Assembly: GCF_000219625.1 (NCBI RefSeq)
Contig: NC_018212.1
Location: forward strand, 2,312,501 to 2,376,500
Source of the DNA: Zymoseptoria tritici IPO323
Lineage: Eukaryota; Ascomycota; Dothideomycetes; Mycosphaerellales; Mycosphaerellaceae
Direction: 5' to 3'
DNA length: 64,000 nucleotides
Below are positions 31,220 to 41,996 of the stretch, piece by piece. A program made the translations under genes and the position numbers. How positions within the stretch are numbered: the first letter of the stretch is position 1; each line of letters opens with the position of its first letter. The notes under the pieces were generated by a model. That model did no database searches. It was not told where the DNA came from and saw nothing but the letters and a program-made list of their open reading frames with translations.

Positions 31220-33445
31220 TTAACCCTCGCTCTCCTCGCTGTTAGAGTCGTCGTCCGAATCTTCGATTTCGGGGTCCTTCTTTAGCAGTAGTGGAATGTT
31301 AATAAGCGCCAGGGCGGCGGCTTGACGACGGCGTTAAAGTTTGAGAGATTCTGGCTCGAACTCGCCGGATCCGCTGGCCATAGCGTTGAAGACGGCGGCT
31401 CCTCTACGTTAGTTCCCCGCTATCGCGGTTATAGCGTCCTCCTCGGCGTAGGCGTCTCTTATTATCCGGTCGGGAGTAGTAACGTTGCTCGATTAAGGTC
31501 CTTTAGGCAGAGGCAAGGGAGCGACCTTCCTAGCGTTACGGTTGATCTTTCTAGTCTTCGATTGCTTAGACTTAGTATTAACGCCTGTCACGTTTTCGTC
31601 TTCGTCCTTATCTTGGCGTTTGCGTTTCGCGGGCTTCTCGGCCTTAACGGTAACGCCCTTAGTAGGTTGCTTCTTTGCTAGTGCCTTTCTCTTAGTCGGC
31701 TTAGGCACAGGTGTAAGCTCCTTCTCCTCTTCGTCGGAAGAGTCGTTAACAGGCTGATTGCGTCGTAGGCGAGCTAGTAGTCCGGAGTAGCTACTATACG
31801 GAGTAAGGAAGTTTTCTAGATCGTTATCTCCTTCAGACTCTTCGTCGAGGGCGTCCAGGGTAGCCTAAGCGACCTGTCTCCTCTTTTTACGTTCCTTAGA
31901 GGCCTTAGACTTACGATTATGTTCTTTTACTATCTGGCGTATAGTCTTAATATCTAGGATCCGGTTGTTTCTAGCATCGGCTTTAGGCTTATTCAGGGTT
32001 TGGTCGTCCTAGGTCGGCGTGGCGTAGGCGCGAGTGTAGTTTTTTAATATCGTGGACGCAGCGATAGGGTCGATGCTTTTAATAATTCGATCCTTTCCTT
32101 CGCCCTTAAAGGTGCAGAGGGCCTCTAGGTCCTTAAGAATCTAAAGAAGTCTAGGGTAGTAGATAGTAACTCCGCTCTTAATATCGTTATAGATGCGTTC
32201 AAGCTAAGTAAGAATGTCGATGTACGGGACGTTAATAATAAAGGGAGCTAACGGGTAAAGCTTTGCTGAAATTAGCGCCTTAAACTCCTTTATACGGTCG
32301 ATAGAGTTAAGGAGGGTGAGCAGGATGGACTTTAACTGCCTCTTAGGCTTTAACTTGTTTTCCGCAGCGTCGCGTTAAAGTATTCCGTCTTCTCCTTTAT
32401 TCTACCGGAACGCCTGCTCCTTCGTTGCGCTAAAGTTAGTAAACCGCCTAAATTCTCTGGAGAAGTCGTTAAATGCATTTTGGTAAGTCTTAACGACCTG
32501 ATCGGTAATTTTGGGTTGTTTGTCTAGAAGAGTTGTAGGCCTCTTGGCACTCTGCTGCCTACTAGTTGTGCGTAGGGTCTTAGGAGGGCGAGTTAATTTC
32601 TTCGTTAGGGTCTGCTAAGGTTAGTTCTAACGACATAAAGTCTCTGTTACAAAGGTTCTACGTAAGGGGCCCTAGTTAAAGTTACCCTTTCTAGCCTTCT
32701 TCGTAGAGATAGGGTCGACTTCGGATCTATCCTATAACTCCTTCTTAACGTTAGCGGCTTCGGACTCGGCCTCTTTAGCAGCTTTGCGTTGTTTCTCTAT
32801 CTTCTTCTCTGCTTTTAGGATAGCCGCTTCTCTTGCCTTTGCGTCCTAGTATGCTATTAGGTCCTCTTCGGTTGTATAACTATTCGTTCTTAACTTTATT
32901 TCGTATGACTAAATAGCTTTAAGGTCCCTAGCTTACTAGGCCTAAAAGGCCTTATCCGATTGTCCGGTGACTAGATTAGCTTAATAAAGTGTTGCAGCGT
33001 AATTCTTAAACTCCTTTTTGTCGAGGATGACTGTTTCTTAAGGAGGAGCGTTGTCCTTATTTGGGACTTTAGCTCCAGCTGCTGTAGTATCCTCCTATGT
33101 GTTCCCGTCGTTTAGGACTTGTGCGCTTTAATCCGGTATCTGCGTATTGCTTACTGCGCGCTAATTAAGGTAGCGGTGTCGGAACATGTCGTCCTTATCG
33201 CTTGGTTAATCTTCGGCCGCTAACAACTCGCAGTTAACTTTAGCTTTAGCTACTGCGTCGATTGCGTCTTCTTCCCTTAGATAAGGCTGCGCACCCTGCT
33301 AGTTATCCTAAACTTTATCTTACGCACGAGCGGTTGCGGTCTAAGCGGTTACTTAACGTAGCTGTTCTAGAGTAATTAGATTAGTAGGAGTGTCGACGCG
33401 CGCGTTCGGGTCGTTGGCGTCGATGCTAGACTAGTTGTCGCCCAT
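31220..33445 (-). pseudogene. Additional 741-codon reading frame downstream of pol in element 2
   Basis: Starts MGDN (33445) and ends EESEG-TAA 37 bp before the 3' LTR, in one frame with no shift but many TAG/TAA stops. The product would be charged and helical: LKAEKKIEKQRKAAKEAE, SREFRRFTNFSATKEQAF, LISAKLYPLAPFIINVPY, DIKTIRQIVKEHNRKSKASK, an acidic patch (DEESEGDNDLENF; NDSSDEEEKE), and a lysine-rich NLS-like tail (PTKRKALAKKQPTKG; EKPAKRKRQDKDEDE). No transmembrane span, so it is not env-like, and no protease, RT or chromodomain motif. Function unknown; a nucleic-acid-binding or structural role is a guess. Confidence 0.6.
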
Positions 33446-33971
33446 CGTGGAGGTGGTTTTCGAGTGTTTTCTTAACTTCTTGGTTAATTTAGGGACGTTT
33501 TCGAGTGCGTTGAAGTCCAGAAGTAGTGCCTCGTTCTCGGGGTTAAGGTTGCGCCTGTTTCTGGTGTTTACTATCGCAATAGTGCTACTGTGCAATGTTA
33601 ACACCTCTGCTAATGCAAAATAAGGTAGTTGAAGAAAAGAAGAGAAAGTGGAACTGCAAACGGAAAAGATATAAGCTCTAAGAATAAGCATAGACCAGTG
33701 CTAAGGAATGCGTTACGGGTTTAGAAGTACGCGTAGTTCGGCATGTAATAGCTGTTTAGGCCTTTAGCAGCTACTAATTTCAGTTTAGCGCAAAAAGTAA
33801 AGTGAATTTGGCTTTAAAAGGGTAATCCGGTCGATAGATCCCTAGATGTATACATCCTGGACTACTTGTTAAGGTAGTAAACGTAATAATTTGAGTCCGC
33901 ATGTAATGTGCATGTAAGGCTATGTAATAGCTCCTGATCGTTGTGCAGACTTCTTTCTGATAGTAAAGTTA

Positions 33972-34058
33972 GGCTAGGCATTTGCCTAGCCCTTACCCCC
34001 GAGATCCGGTAGTGAAGTTTTACTGTTAGCGCAGTCCTCACCCCCTAGATCCGGTAGT
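33972..34058 (-). repeat. Hairpin plus two internal copies of the purine-tract word
   Basis: GGCTAGGCA-TT-TGCCTAGCC (33972-33991) is a perfect 9-bp hairpin. Next to it TACCCCCGAGATCCGGTAGT (33994-34013) and CACCCCCTAGATCCGGTAGT (34039-34058) repeat the sequence that adjoins the 3' LTR at 31184-31198. They sit at the boundary between the end of pol and the extra frame. Confidence 0.75.
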
Positions 34059-37000
34059 ATTGTTATTCGGAGCTAGTCTAGAAAGGCGCGATGCCGTTGT
34101 GCTAACAGCAGTTTTGTCATCCCGTCCGCGGGCATTAAGGTAGTTTCGACCTATTCGACCTTAAGGTCTCCGGCTTAGTACCTCTTACGCAGCTAGCACT
34201 GCTGTATATCTATATGCCTTATCTTAGTGTCTAGCTTTTGGCCTTGTGCAGTAACGACTCGAATAGTTTGCTTGTTGTTATATAACAACCTCCCCTTGCT
34301 GTTAAGGCTTAAGTCTATGTTTTTGAACACTCGTTCCTACTAGATTATCTCCGTTCTAGCATAGCTAAGTACATATAGTTCTAACTCCGTAGATAATTTA
34401 GTAACTATGGTCTGCTTCGTGGACTTCTAGTCGATAATTCCTCTAAACAAGAAGAAAACTATACCCTCTAAGCTTCTTCGCGTCTCTAGATCGTCTGCGA
34501 ACGACGCATCTAAGGCTCCGAAGAACTCCAGCGGTTATAACAGGTAGGTAAGCCTGCTGTCGTCTTTGCTATACTAAACGCTTAATTAAGAGCTTTATAG
34601 CAGATATCTAATGCAATAATCTGCTCCTTTAAGATAATGTTCGGCTAGATTTACCAGATAACGTGCTAACAAAGAAACTGCAAAAGCGATATCCGGTCTT
34701 GTGTAGGATGCTGCGAAGTTAAGAGAACCAACTTTTAACTGCATCTCCTTAATTATGTATAGTTTCGCTTTTTCTTTTGCCGGTTCTTAATTAAAGTTTA
34801 TAGGTAGAGGTGTATCCGCCCTTTTTTTAGTTAATAAGACATTGTATCTTCCGGCGACCTTCTTAATGTAGGTGTCTTAGTTAAGCTACATATCCCTAGT
34901 CTCTCTGTTCCGGATGATTTTAATTCTACAGAAGTAGTCGATTAGGCCTATAATCCTTATCTCGTATTTAGCTATCAGCCTTTTCTGTATATCTTCGGCG
35001 TGAACTTTGTGTTTATAATAAAATGCTAACATAATGTTATCGACGAAGAAGAAGATTATAACTTTTCTATCGGTATATAGGCAATTAACGACTTGCCGTA
35101 GTCCAAGCTCTTCGACACCTTTACTTAGATCCCCCTACTACAGCGCTAGGGATTCCTTAAAGCCGTAAAGGGCGCGAACGCATTTTAACAGCATGTTCGG
35201 GTCTCGAAAACCGTCTAGGGGTTAAAGGTAGATTAGCGTCGGCAACTTAGAGTTTAGAAAGGCGTTTACGGCGTCTATCTGGATTGTTTCTAGGTTAAAG
35301 TGTGCTATGATCGCTATTAATAACCTAAACAGCCTCGCTGCGAGGGTGGCTGCGTACGTGTTAAGCTCGGTTAACTGTAAGTCTCCTCTTGCACAAATTC
35401 GAGCCTTGAACTTCTCTAAGTGTCCTTTTAAGTCTTGCTTGTATTTAAACACCTACGTTAACGGGACGGTTAGGTTGTTTCCTGCTTGACTTTTAGGGAT
35501 CTAATAGAACGTTCTAGTGTCGAGAGCCTTTTAAAACTCTGCTCTAGCAGCCTTTTTGAATTCCTCTAAGTACTTATGCATAATAAGATCTTTCTAGCGT
35601 TTTGGTTCTGGCGGTAAATCTCCGATAAGGACAGGTGCGTCTTTTGCGGATGCTCCTTCCTCTATAACCGCCTTTATCGTAGTAATAGCGTAGACTTTAG
35701 CCATCGTCGCATAAGTCGCGAACATTCCCGTAGTGTCGAATAAGGTTATTTCGCCGAAGTTAAAGTCTATAACCTCGGTGTTAAAGCTTAGAGGTAGCTA
35801 GTAGTCGATTATTCTCTGCCGTTAAGCTGATAACGTTAGTTCATCGAGCTTATCGTCCGGATCTATCTGTTCCGGTCCCCGCTTCTAAGCTTGATAGAAG
35901 GGGAAGAGTTAATTGTCTGTGTATTCGATGCCTTGGACACTAACAAACGTTTCCACGATGTCCTCTCGCATCTCTTTAGGTCTGTTATAGGGGATTGTAT
36001 ATTCGACATTACTGTCGTCTTAAATTAGAGCACCTCTTCGGAAGGATTCCGGAATTTCGACCTTATTACCTTATCTAGCGATATAGCTTATGTACATAGC
36101 CTCTTGTAGGTTATGAAATTAATGTGCTTCTGCAGCGTAGTCTAGTTCGATATTAATCGCAAGATTAAGTGGTACTACTATGTTTAGATCAAAGTCGTAG
36201 AGTCCTTCGTATTTTATCTTCTCGTTAAATACTATATCTCTTGTCCTAATTACCCTGTCTAGGCTTAGAATCCAGATTCGAAATATGTTGTGTCCCTCGA
36301 ACCCGACTAGGTATCCGATTCTTGCTCGCTTTATCATCTTCTCCCTTTTAGGGACGTCTTTTGGATTGGTTTTGTGTGCATACGCTCTCGACCCGAACTT
36401 ATAGATATAGGCGATATCTGGCTTCTAGTTTGTCGCTATTTCCTATAGGGATTTGTAACCTAATGCTTACGTTAGGGCCCTGTTTATGATGTAGGCTGCT
36501 ATTACGCAGGCTTTATTCCAGAGATCCTTTAGGAGCCTTAATTTAATAATTAGTGTCCTTGCTATCTCGACGATGATGCCGCCGGCTCGTTCTGCTAGGT
36601 CCTATGCTTACGTATACGGTGCTAAGGGCTTCTACATTACTAATCCCTTGCGGAGTGCGGACTGAAACGTTAATCCGTACTTGGGGTCTACGTCCGATCT
36701 AAGGGCGAATATTTCACGACCTATACTCTTTACAAAGGTCTGAAGTTCCTCGAAGCATCGTACCAGGCTCGCTTAATTAGTGTTCGGCATCGTCCAAACG
36801 AAGTGCAGGTATGTCGTTAAATCCACGGCGTAAAACATGTATTTATCTTCGTTCTTTGCCATGTTGAATTCCACGATATCGGCCGCAACGTCGGAAAAAG
36901 GTGCTAGCATCCTGATCTTAACCGGTTTTCTTCGAGAAACGATTCTTTTCGACTTGCTCTAGGCGCATAAGTAGCATTCGTACATTTTAGGGGCCGCATC

Positions 37001-38880
37001 TCCATCTTTCAGATACTCTACGCCTTTAGCGGCTCGATAGAGTTCTGATATACGATTACCTCCGATATAGCCTATAACTCGGTGCCATTAGGCCTGAGAG
37101 AGGACTCTAGGTTGTCTCGCAGCCCTACTGTCCGTCGCGAAGGCGACGAGCCGTGTTTAATCGGCTAGTTAATCCCTTTTCAACGCTATCTCGACGCTTA
37201 GGGGTTAACTATTCTCGTTAAGTGGCCAGTTGATAATTTTAATCCTTACTTTCGGCGTAGTCGCCAGGTTTAGGTATAGTAAGCCGCCATATCGCTTAAT
37301 TTTGGCAACAACTGCTCCGGATTCATCTATCTAGTTGTCGGTCCTCTCGTCCAAGAAGAGGCCGAAGTCTCTGCACAGCCTAGTCGACACGATGTTAACG
37401 TAAAATCCGGGTATATACAGGACGTCCCTTAGTAACAGCGTGATCGGCTTGCCTAAGGGTGATAGGAACTACACTTTTGCCGTGCCTCTTGCAGCAGCCT
37501 TCATCTGTTAGTTCCCGGTGTAAATCGACACGTTGTATAGTATATTAACGACCTCAAATCCCGCCACAGTTGGATTGTTTACGATGTAAACGTTCGAGCT
37601 ACTGTCTAGAAGCTATCGATTTTTCTCGTCGTAAGCTTCGGTCGACATTACTCTAAACTAAGTTACCGCTCTAATGGCGTGACTGCTATACTACGTCTTT
37701 AGTTCGTTAGAGACGATTGTCCCACTTGAACTAGGCGTTCCGGACCTAGTCTATTCCTTTAGTACGTTAGTGATCTTGTAGTAATCCTTTAGTCCTATAG
37801 CAATAGGGTCTCTGAACTTCATCTGCTAGAGGCACTTGGCCTTGTCCTTTTTAAGGACGTTCCGGTAGTTGTCGAGGAATTTCTTATCCTCTTTTGTTAT
37901 ATCGGCTTTATTAGGTCGAAGACGATAGTTGACGATAGGACAATCTCCTAGTTTTAGATACGCTTTGTCGGCGTCTTTACCCGTATACGGTCGACAGGTC
38001 CTGTCCTTGTTGTTAGGCCTGTTCCCTCTGTTTTAATTACCTGAATTAGTCGTTGCGTTAAATGTTACCTAACCTGTTCCGGTAATTTGAGCCTCTTTAG
38101 ACCCAAACGTGGCGTTTGCACGGAACTGCTTAGCCAAGTTGCTAGGATCTCTGTTAATAAACGCAGTTACGTCGTAAACGCATTAACTAAGATTATTCTT
38201 GCTCGCTAACAGTCTTCCTATAGTGACATTAATCTTGTCTTCCACTATCCGCACGAAGTCGTCTTTTAGGATGCTAGCGGCCGGATAGTGTCCTCTAACT
38301 ATCTTCTTTTTAAGCTTAATCCACTTCTGCAGGTGCATAAGGATGTTGGACGACTTAGGTCTAGACAACAGGTCGTTATGTTGTTTGGAAAGCATTCTAC
38401 GCCTCGTTGCGTCGTCCGGCGCGAATGTCTTAGTTACGAAGTCTATCTAGCTTACTAGTGTCCTAGACTGATCGTTAAGGTCGTCTAGGTATGTTAACGG
38501 AATAGTCCGGCTGAAGTATTTTTTTGAAATCTTCTTTCTTCTTCCTGAACGTCTCGTAGATAACGGATTCTCTGGTGTAGTTTTTTATTTTAGAGTCGAA
38601 AATGGCTTTATTTTGTTGCTACTTTATAAAGTTCTCGCCTTCCAGAAGTTAAGTGTCTGTAAGGTCTAATTCCGTCTTGTTCGGCATGTTTAGGGCCTTT
38701 AGTTCTAAAGTTCGGTCTACGGCCATACCGTCTTTAACTGTTAGGGTTGTCTCTCGCATGTATTACTACACATGGTTGTCAATTGCCGCCGACTTGGTGT
38801 TTAGGTACCATTCGTCGTACTTGGTTTAATCGGTATAGACGATTTCTCGACGCTTTAGTCCTGTTGCGGTTGGAAAACCT
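34040..38880 (-). pseudogene. gag-pol of copia element 2, heavily RIPed
   Basis: Gag: YDEWYLNTKSAAIDNHV and LQKWIKLKKKIVRGHYPAAS, with one frameshift near 38530 in a T-rich run. Integrase: LRSDVDPKYG (second acidic residue region) and DLAERAGGIIVEIARTL, then RIGYLVGFEGHNIFRIW. Reverse transcriptase: KARICARGDLQ, TIQIDAVNAFLNS (35222-35452 region) and the active site FFFVDNIML near 35045, where relatives have VDD; GAC to AAC is a TpG-to-TpA change. RNase H: GALDASFADD, LSTELELYVLSYA and KIRHIDIQQC; the end is near 34040. Most stops stand where Trp or Gln are expected. No functional protein is possible. Confidence 0.85.
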
Positions 38881-38956
38881 AACAAGTCTAGCTTAAGACC
38901 TTCTATTGTTGCTTGTTAATGCGAAGTTGTCTTTAATCTTGTTGTTTAAGTCGAAA

Positions 38957-38969
38957 CCGGGCTTATAAC
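38957..38969 (-). other. Primer binding site of copia element 2
   Basis: On the minus strand GTTATAAGCCCGG follows the 5' LTR. It equals the initiator tRNA-Met anticodon-arm complement seen in element 1 (GGTTATGAGCCCGG) apart from one G-to-A at a TpG site and one missing G, so both elements appear to use the same half-tRNA primer. Confidence 0.65.
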
Positions 38970-39207
38970 TGTTAATTAAGTAGTGCAATGCAGGGGTGAA
39001 CTTCAAGATTAAGAAAAACCATGTGTTTCTTAAGGTTATCGACCTAAAGACTATATAGACGCCGTAATTCCAAATACCTAAAAGGGGTTGGGGTCTTATC
39101 GCCAATATCCTATAATATCATATAGGACACTAACCACGTAATCAGGCTGTTAGAGTCAATATCCCTGGTCTTACCCTGTTTCATGAATCAACGCTAACAG
39201 ATCGACA
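38970..39207 (-). repeat. 5' LTR of copia element 2
   Basis: 238 bp, TGTTAATTA...GATCGACA on the plus strand; pairs with 30946-31183. Confidence 0.92.
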
Positions 39208-39880
39208 CATTTGATCGACGTGTCGACACAGACCCCCAACGAACCATCCACCAAAGGCGCTTAAGCCATTCCGAACTGACTTTCTCCTTTAGGAACTCTT
39301 CTGGAATCTTGGAGCTAATGTTTTGGATCAGAGCGTGGCCCATTCCGGGCGGGTTTTGCACCTTGGCCGAAGTCTGGCCGGGAAGTGGTTCCCAGGCAGT
39401 CTCTTCAGGACAAGGCTTCCACTGACCATTCACCAGAGCGAACGCCAGAGAGACATTGCCCAATATAGGGGGTCCCCATGGAGGGCGCATCGCAATGGGA
39501 ATCCGGATAATCATTCGCTTGAACCAGGACAGGACTGCTGGGTTGGGAGTCTCAGGCCCGACCGGTCCTTCCGAGACGTCATCGTAGGTGTCAAAACACA
39601 CCATTAGGGGGATTTGACCGATCGGAAAGTTTGAGTGGGTTCCGGTCAGCGCGGCGATGCTGGGGCTGAGACTTTTGAGGCGGCGGACCAGCTCCCAATC
39701 TGATGAGTCGCTGTGGCGGACCTGCAATGGCAATTGAGGGGCCTGGTATGGCACGGCGGATTGAGGACCGCAGCGCACGACTAATTTTAGAGAGGCTGGC
39801 GTGGCTTCGTTAATAATCTGGAGAAGGATTTCGTTCGGTAGGAAGGGTACTCCTGTGGGGGGTTGCGAAGAACTCGTCAT
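39208..39880 (-). pseudogene. N-terminal part of an A2 gene interrupted by copia element 2
   Basis: Starts MTSSSQPPTGVPFLPNEILLQ and has the family body: NEILLQIINEATPASLKLVV, SDSSDWELVRRLKSLSPSI, IAALTGTHS, MIIRIPIAMRPPW and GNVSLAFALVNGQWKPC. The frame reaches the insertion point after about 224 codons, where LTR sequence takes over and a few foreign residues follow. The missing tail lies 8.3 kb away at 30819-30945. A longer frame begins 24 codons upstream, but the chosen Met matches the spacing in relatives. The transcript would end in or read into the LTR, so the gene is probably dead, or makes a C-terminally shortened protein. Confidence 0.85.
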
Positions 39881-40811
39881 GTCTTGATAGTAGTGATTGG
39901 ATTCGGGTGGTGAGGAATTGTGCAAAGTAAGGAATAGAAGTCGTTTGGCCAACTTAAATCTGTTCTTGGAGTGCTGCTAAAGACAATGGTAATATCCTAG
40001 CAGCATTGTCTCAGCCTTGCGGTTGTGCCTACTGAGTACAAAGCATCCTCGCGAGACAATGCCGCTATCTTCGAATCAGAGTCTCACACCTTATCCTAGC
40101 GGCATTGTCTCGGCCTTGTGGTTGTGACCGCAGTGAGTACAAAGCATGCTCGCGAGACAATGCCACTGCCTCCCAATAATTTACCAAGGCTAGGTATAGA
40201 TGGAGACAATGTCGTTTGTCGGAGGATGCGAATGTCGCTAGTCGCATTGATGTATCTCAAGTGCCTGAACGTTGTCGAATCTTCATTAGTCCATGTACAG
40301 ATGTCTTATAGGTCTTTCCATAGAAGGGTTCATTATGATGTATCTGTGCTCGCTTCCCGGTGCAGATACCGGGTAACGACACGATCTCGAAAGCAAAACA
40401 CCTCGGAGCGTATTTGTCAATAGTCAGCGGGATCGAAAGATCTAAGACCGCGATCAAGATTGGTTTGCTGTGGATGTCTCCATGCGACGCAAAGGGAATA
40501 AGTAACAAGCTGTGCATGCATGCAAGCGAGCCACGACATTTGCGAGGAAGAGCTAGCGCATGACAGCACGCTGCTACGGTAAAGTGTAGATATTAAGTAG
40601 TTTTCTGTCTCAAACGCCCACAAAGCCGCAAACGATCATGCCGTCAGTATCACGAATGTGTAGTTCAAGCAATTAGGGCACGGGACTACGAGACCACGAA
40701 GTAACAAGCGCCATTAAAGGTTGAAAAGACTCTCCAAAGTAGGACACAGGGCAAGCAAAAGCAAATATAGCTACAATCTGGACATTACCAATGACCCTGA
40801 GCATCCCCTTT
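39881..40811. other. Intergenic with duplicated promoter-proximal repeat
   Basis: 0.93 kb upstream of the split A2 gene and downstream of the next one. Besides the tandem repeat at 39993-40167 no gene is supported. Confidence 0.5.
39993..40167. promoter_or_regulatory. Tandem pair of 75-bp units, each with an inverted CATTGT/ACAATG motif
   Basis: Units 39993-40066 and 40092-40167 are roughly 85% identical (TATCCTAGC... to ...ACAATGCC). Each encloses perfect inverted arms: GCATTGTCTC/GAGACAATGC (40003-40012, 40053-40062) and GGCATTGTCTCG/CGAGACAATGCC (40101-40112, 40153-40164), with GAGTACAAAGCAT inside. They lie about 110-290 bp upstream of the A2 start at 39880. Could be regulator sites or a tiny repeat. 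Confidence 0.6.
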
Positions 40812-41591
40812 TCAATTGTCGTCGTGGGACGAGTCGGAGTCTTCGCCGCGGAGTTGGCGCACCTCCTCATCCACGATCGCCTTGATACCGCGCTCGAATC
40901 CGTGAACCATCCAGATACCGCCGGAGTAAGTCCAAGAAGTGTCCTCCATCTCTTTCAGCTTCGTGACAGCGCAGTAGAATATTCCCCAGTAGACCTGCAG
41001 TCGAGCCAAGTTCAATCTCCCGGTCAGGAGACGCTGGTCAATCCTAGAGTGGAAGTGGTCAGCTAATGCGGCGCCCAATCGCGGCGGATTGAGCACGCTC
41101 TCCGATGACGGCATCCAGAAGGTCTTATCGTGACAAGGGACCCAAACTTCATTGCTGAAAGCGTAGGCAAGAGTGAGCTTTCCCGGGACGAGCTCCCCTC
41201 CATTAATTCGCATGGAGATTGGGACATGGAATACAACATGGTTCAGCTTCTTTAGGATTGCGTTAGGGACTCCAGGGCCAGGTAAAAGGAGCGAAGTTGG
41301 GAGGTGGGTATCAAAGCGAACAACGAGAGTTGACGGGATGTCCACAGAGCTTCGACCAGCCAGCTCAGCGACCGCGAGCGTGAGGCTTTTGAGGCGGCGA
41401 AATGCTTGCCAGTCCGAGGAGTTGTCGTGACGGAATTTCAACGCGAGCAGAGACAGGGGTTGGTTGTTGCGCGGATAGACGCAGGAGATGACCACTTCCA
41501 AAGTCTGGGGCGTGGCTTCGTCTATGATCTGGAGGATGAGTTCGTTCGGGATTCTAGGCACAGGGGCCGCATGTTCTGGACTGACGGACAT
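40812..41591 (-). CDS. A2-subfamily F-box-like protein
   Basis: 259 residues, no intron. MSVSPEHAAPVPRIPNELIL leads into the F-box-like helix (IPNELILQIIDEATPQTLEVV, about 14-34). Then SSDWQAFRRLKSLTLAVAEL, LAGRSS, DIPSTLVVRFDTH, GVPNAILKKLNHVVFHVPI, GKLTLAYAFSNEVWVPC and a tail block (GGIWMVHGFERGIKAIVDEE). Lacks the C-terminal hydrophobic segment of some paralogs and ends acidic (EDSDSSHDDN). The closest intact relative of the transposon-split gene. Divergent from the gene at 41997, with a 405-bp shared upstream region carrying the paired motif. Function unknown. Confidence 0.82.
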   Translation of the reverse strand: MSVSPEHAAPVPRIPNELILQIIDEATPQTLEVVISCVYPRNNQPLSLLALKFRHDNSSDWQAFRRLKSLTLAVAELAGRSSVDIPSTLVVRFDTHLPTSLLLPGPGVPNAILKKLNHVVFHVPISMRINGGELVPGKLTLAYAFSNEVWVPCHDKTFWMPSSESVLNPPRLGAALADHFHSRIDQRLLTGRLNLARLQVYWGIFYCAVTKLKEMEDTSWTYSGGIWMVHGFERGIKAIVDEEVRQLRGEDSDSSHDDN

Positions 41592-41996
41592 TGTTGGGAG
41601 TTGTGGTTGTCGCTTCTTGAGTTTTGTGATTCGACCAGGAGAAGGAAGACGGACCGGGAGGGTCGCTTATATGTCTTCCTGAGGTGGTGCAGAAGACAAT
41701 GGGGGATTTTGAAAGGCATTGTGCTTTGGCGTTCGTCGAGTACAGGTCGGGACAAAGAACAATGCCCACCTTAGACAATGCTATGCATTTCCCTCCGAAT
41801 CTCAAGCCATGCCGTGGACGATGCGAAAATGTGAGATTGAACATGAGGACGTACTCGTATCACAGTCTGCGTCGTTAGAGCGTGCTTTTCTGCGGTCGGT
41901 CCCGCCGGCTTCATCCGACGCGTGTAGTCCGCGTCGTTTGTACGGTCGATATAATTCCATTTCTCGATTCGTTTGCAGAACTGTTGACGACTACAG
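41592..41996. promoter_or_regulatory. Shared divergent upstream region with paired GGCATTGT/ACAATGCC motif
   Basis: GGCATTGT at 41715-41722 and its perfect complement ACAATGCC at 41759-41766 enclose GAGTACAGG, like the units at 39993-40167. Further AGACAATG words lie at 41695 and 41773. The A2 genes start at 41591 (minus) and 41997 (plus). Functional role is inferred from recurrence only. Confidence 0.5.

Larger units (their letters stand above)
30946..39207 (-). mobile_element. Ty1/copia LTR retrotransposon (8,262 bp, element 2), RIP-mutated, inside an A2 gene
   Basis: Two 238-bp LTRs (30946-31183 and 38970-39207) are flanked by the 5-bp duplication CATTT (30941-30945, 39208-39212). Coding direction is minus: 5' LTR at the right, then primer binding site, gag, integrase, reverse transcriptase, RNase H, an additional long frame, purine tract and 3' LTR. 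The internal region is riddled with TAG/TAA. The two LTRs differ at 12 positions, all CpA/TpG-to-TpA type changes. A different family from element 1, judged by LTR and protein sequence. Confidence 0.93.

Noticed and set aside
31220..33445. Extra frame of element 2 as an envelope-like gene
   Set aside because: No signal peptide or transmembrane span; composition is charged and NLS-like.
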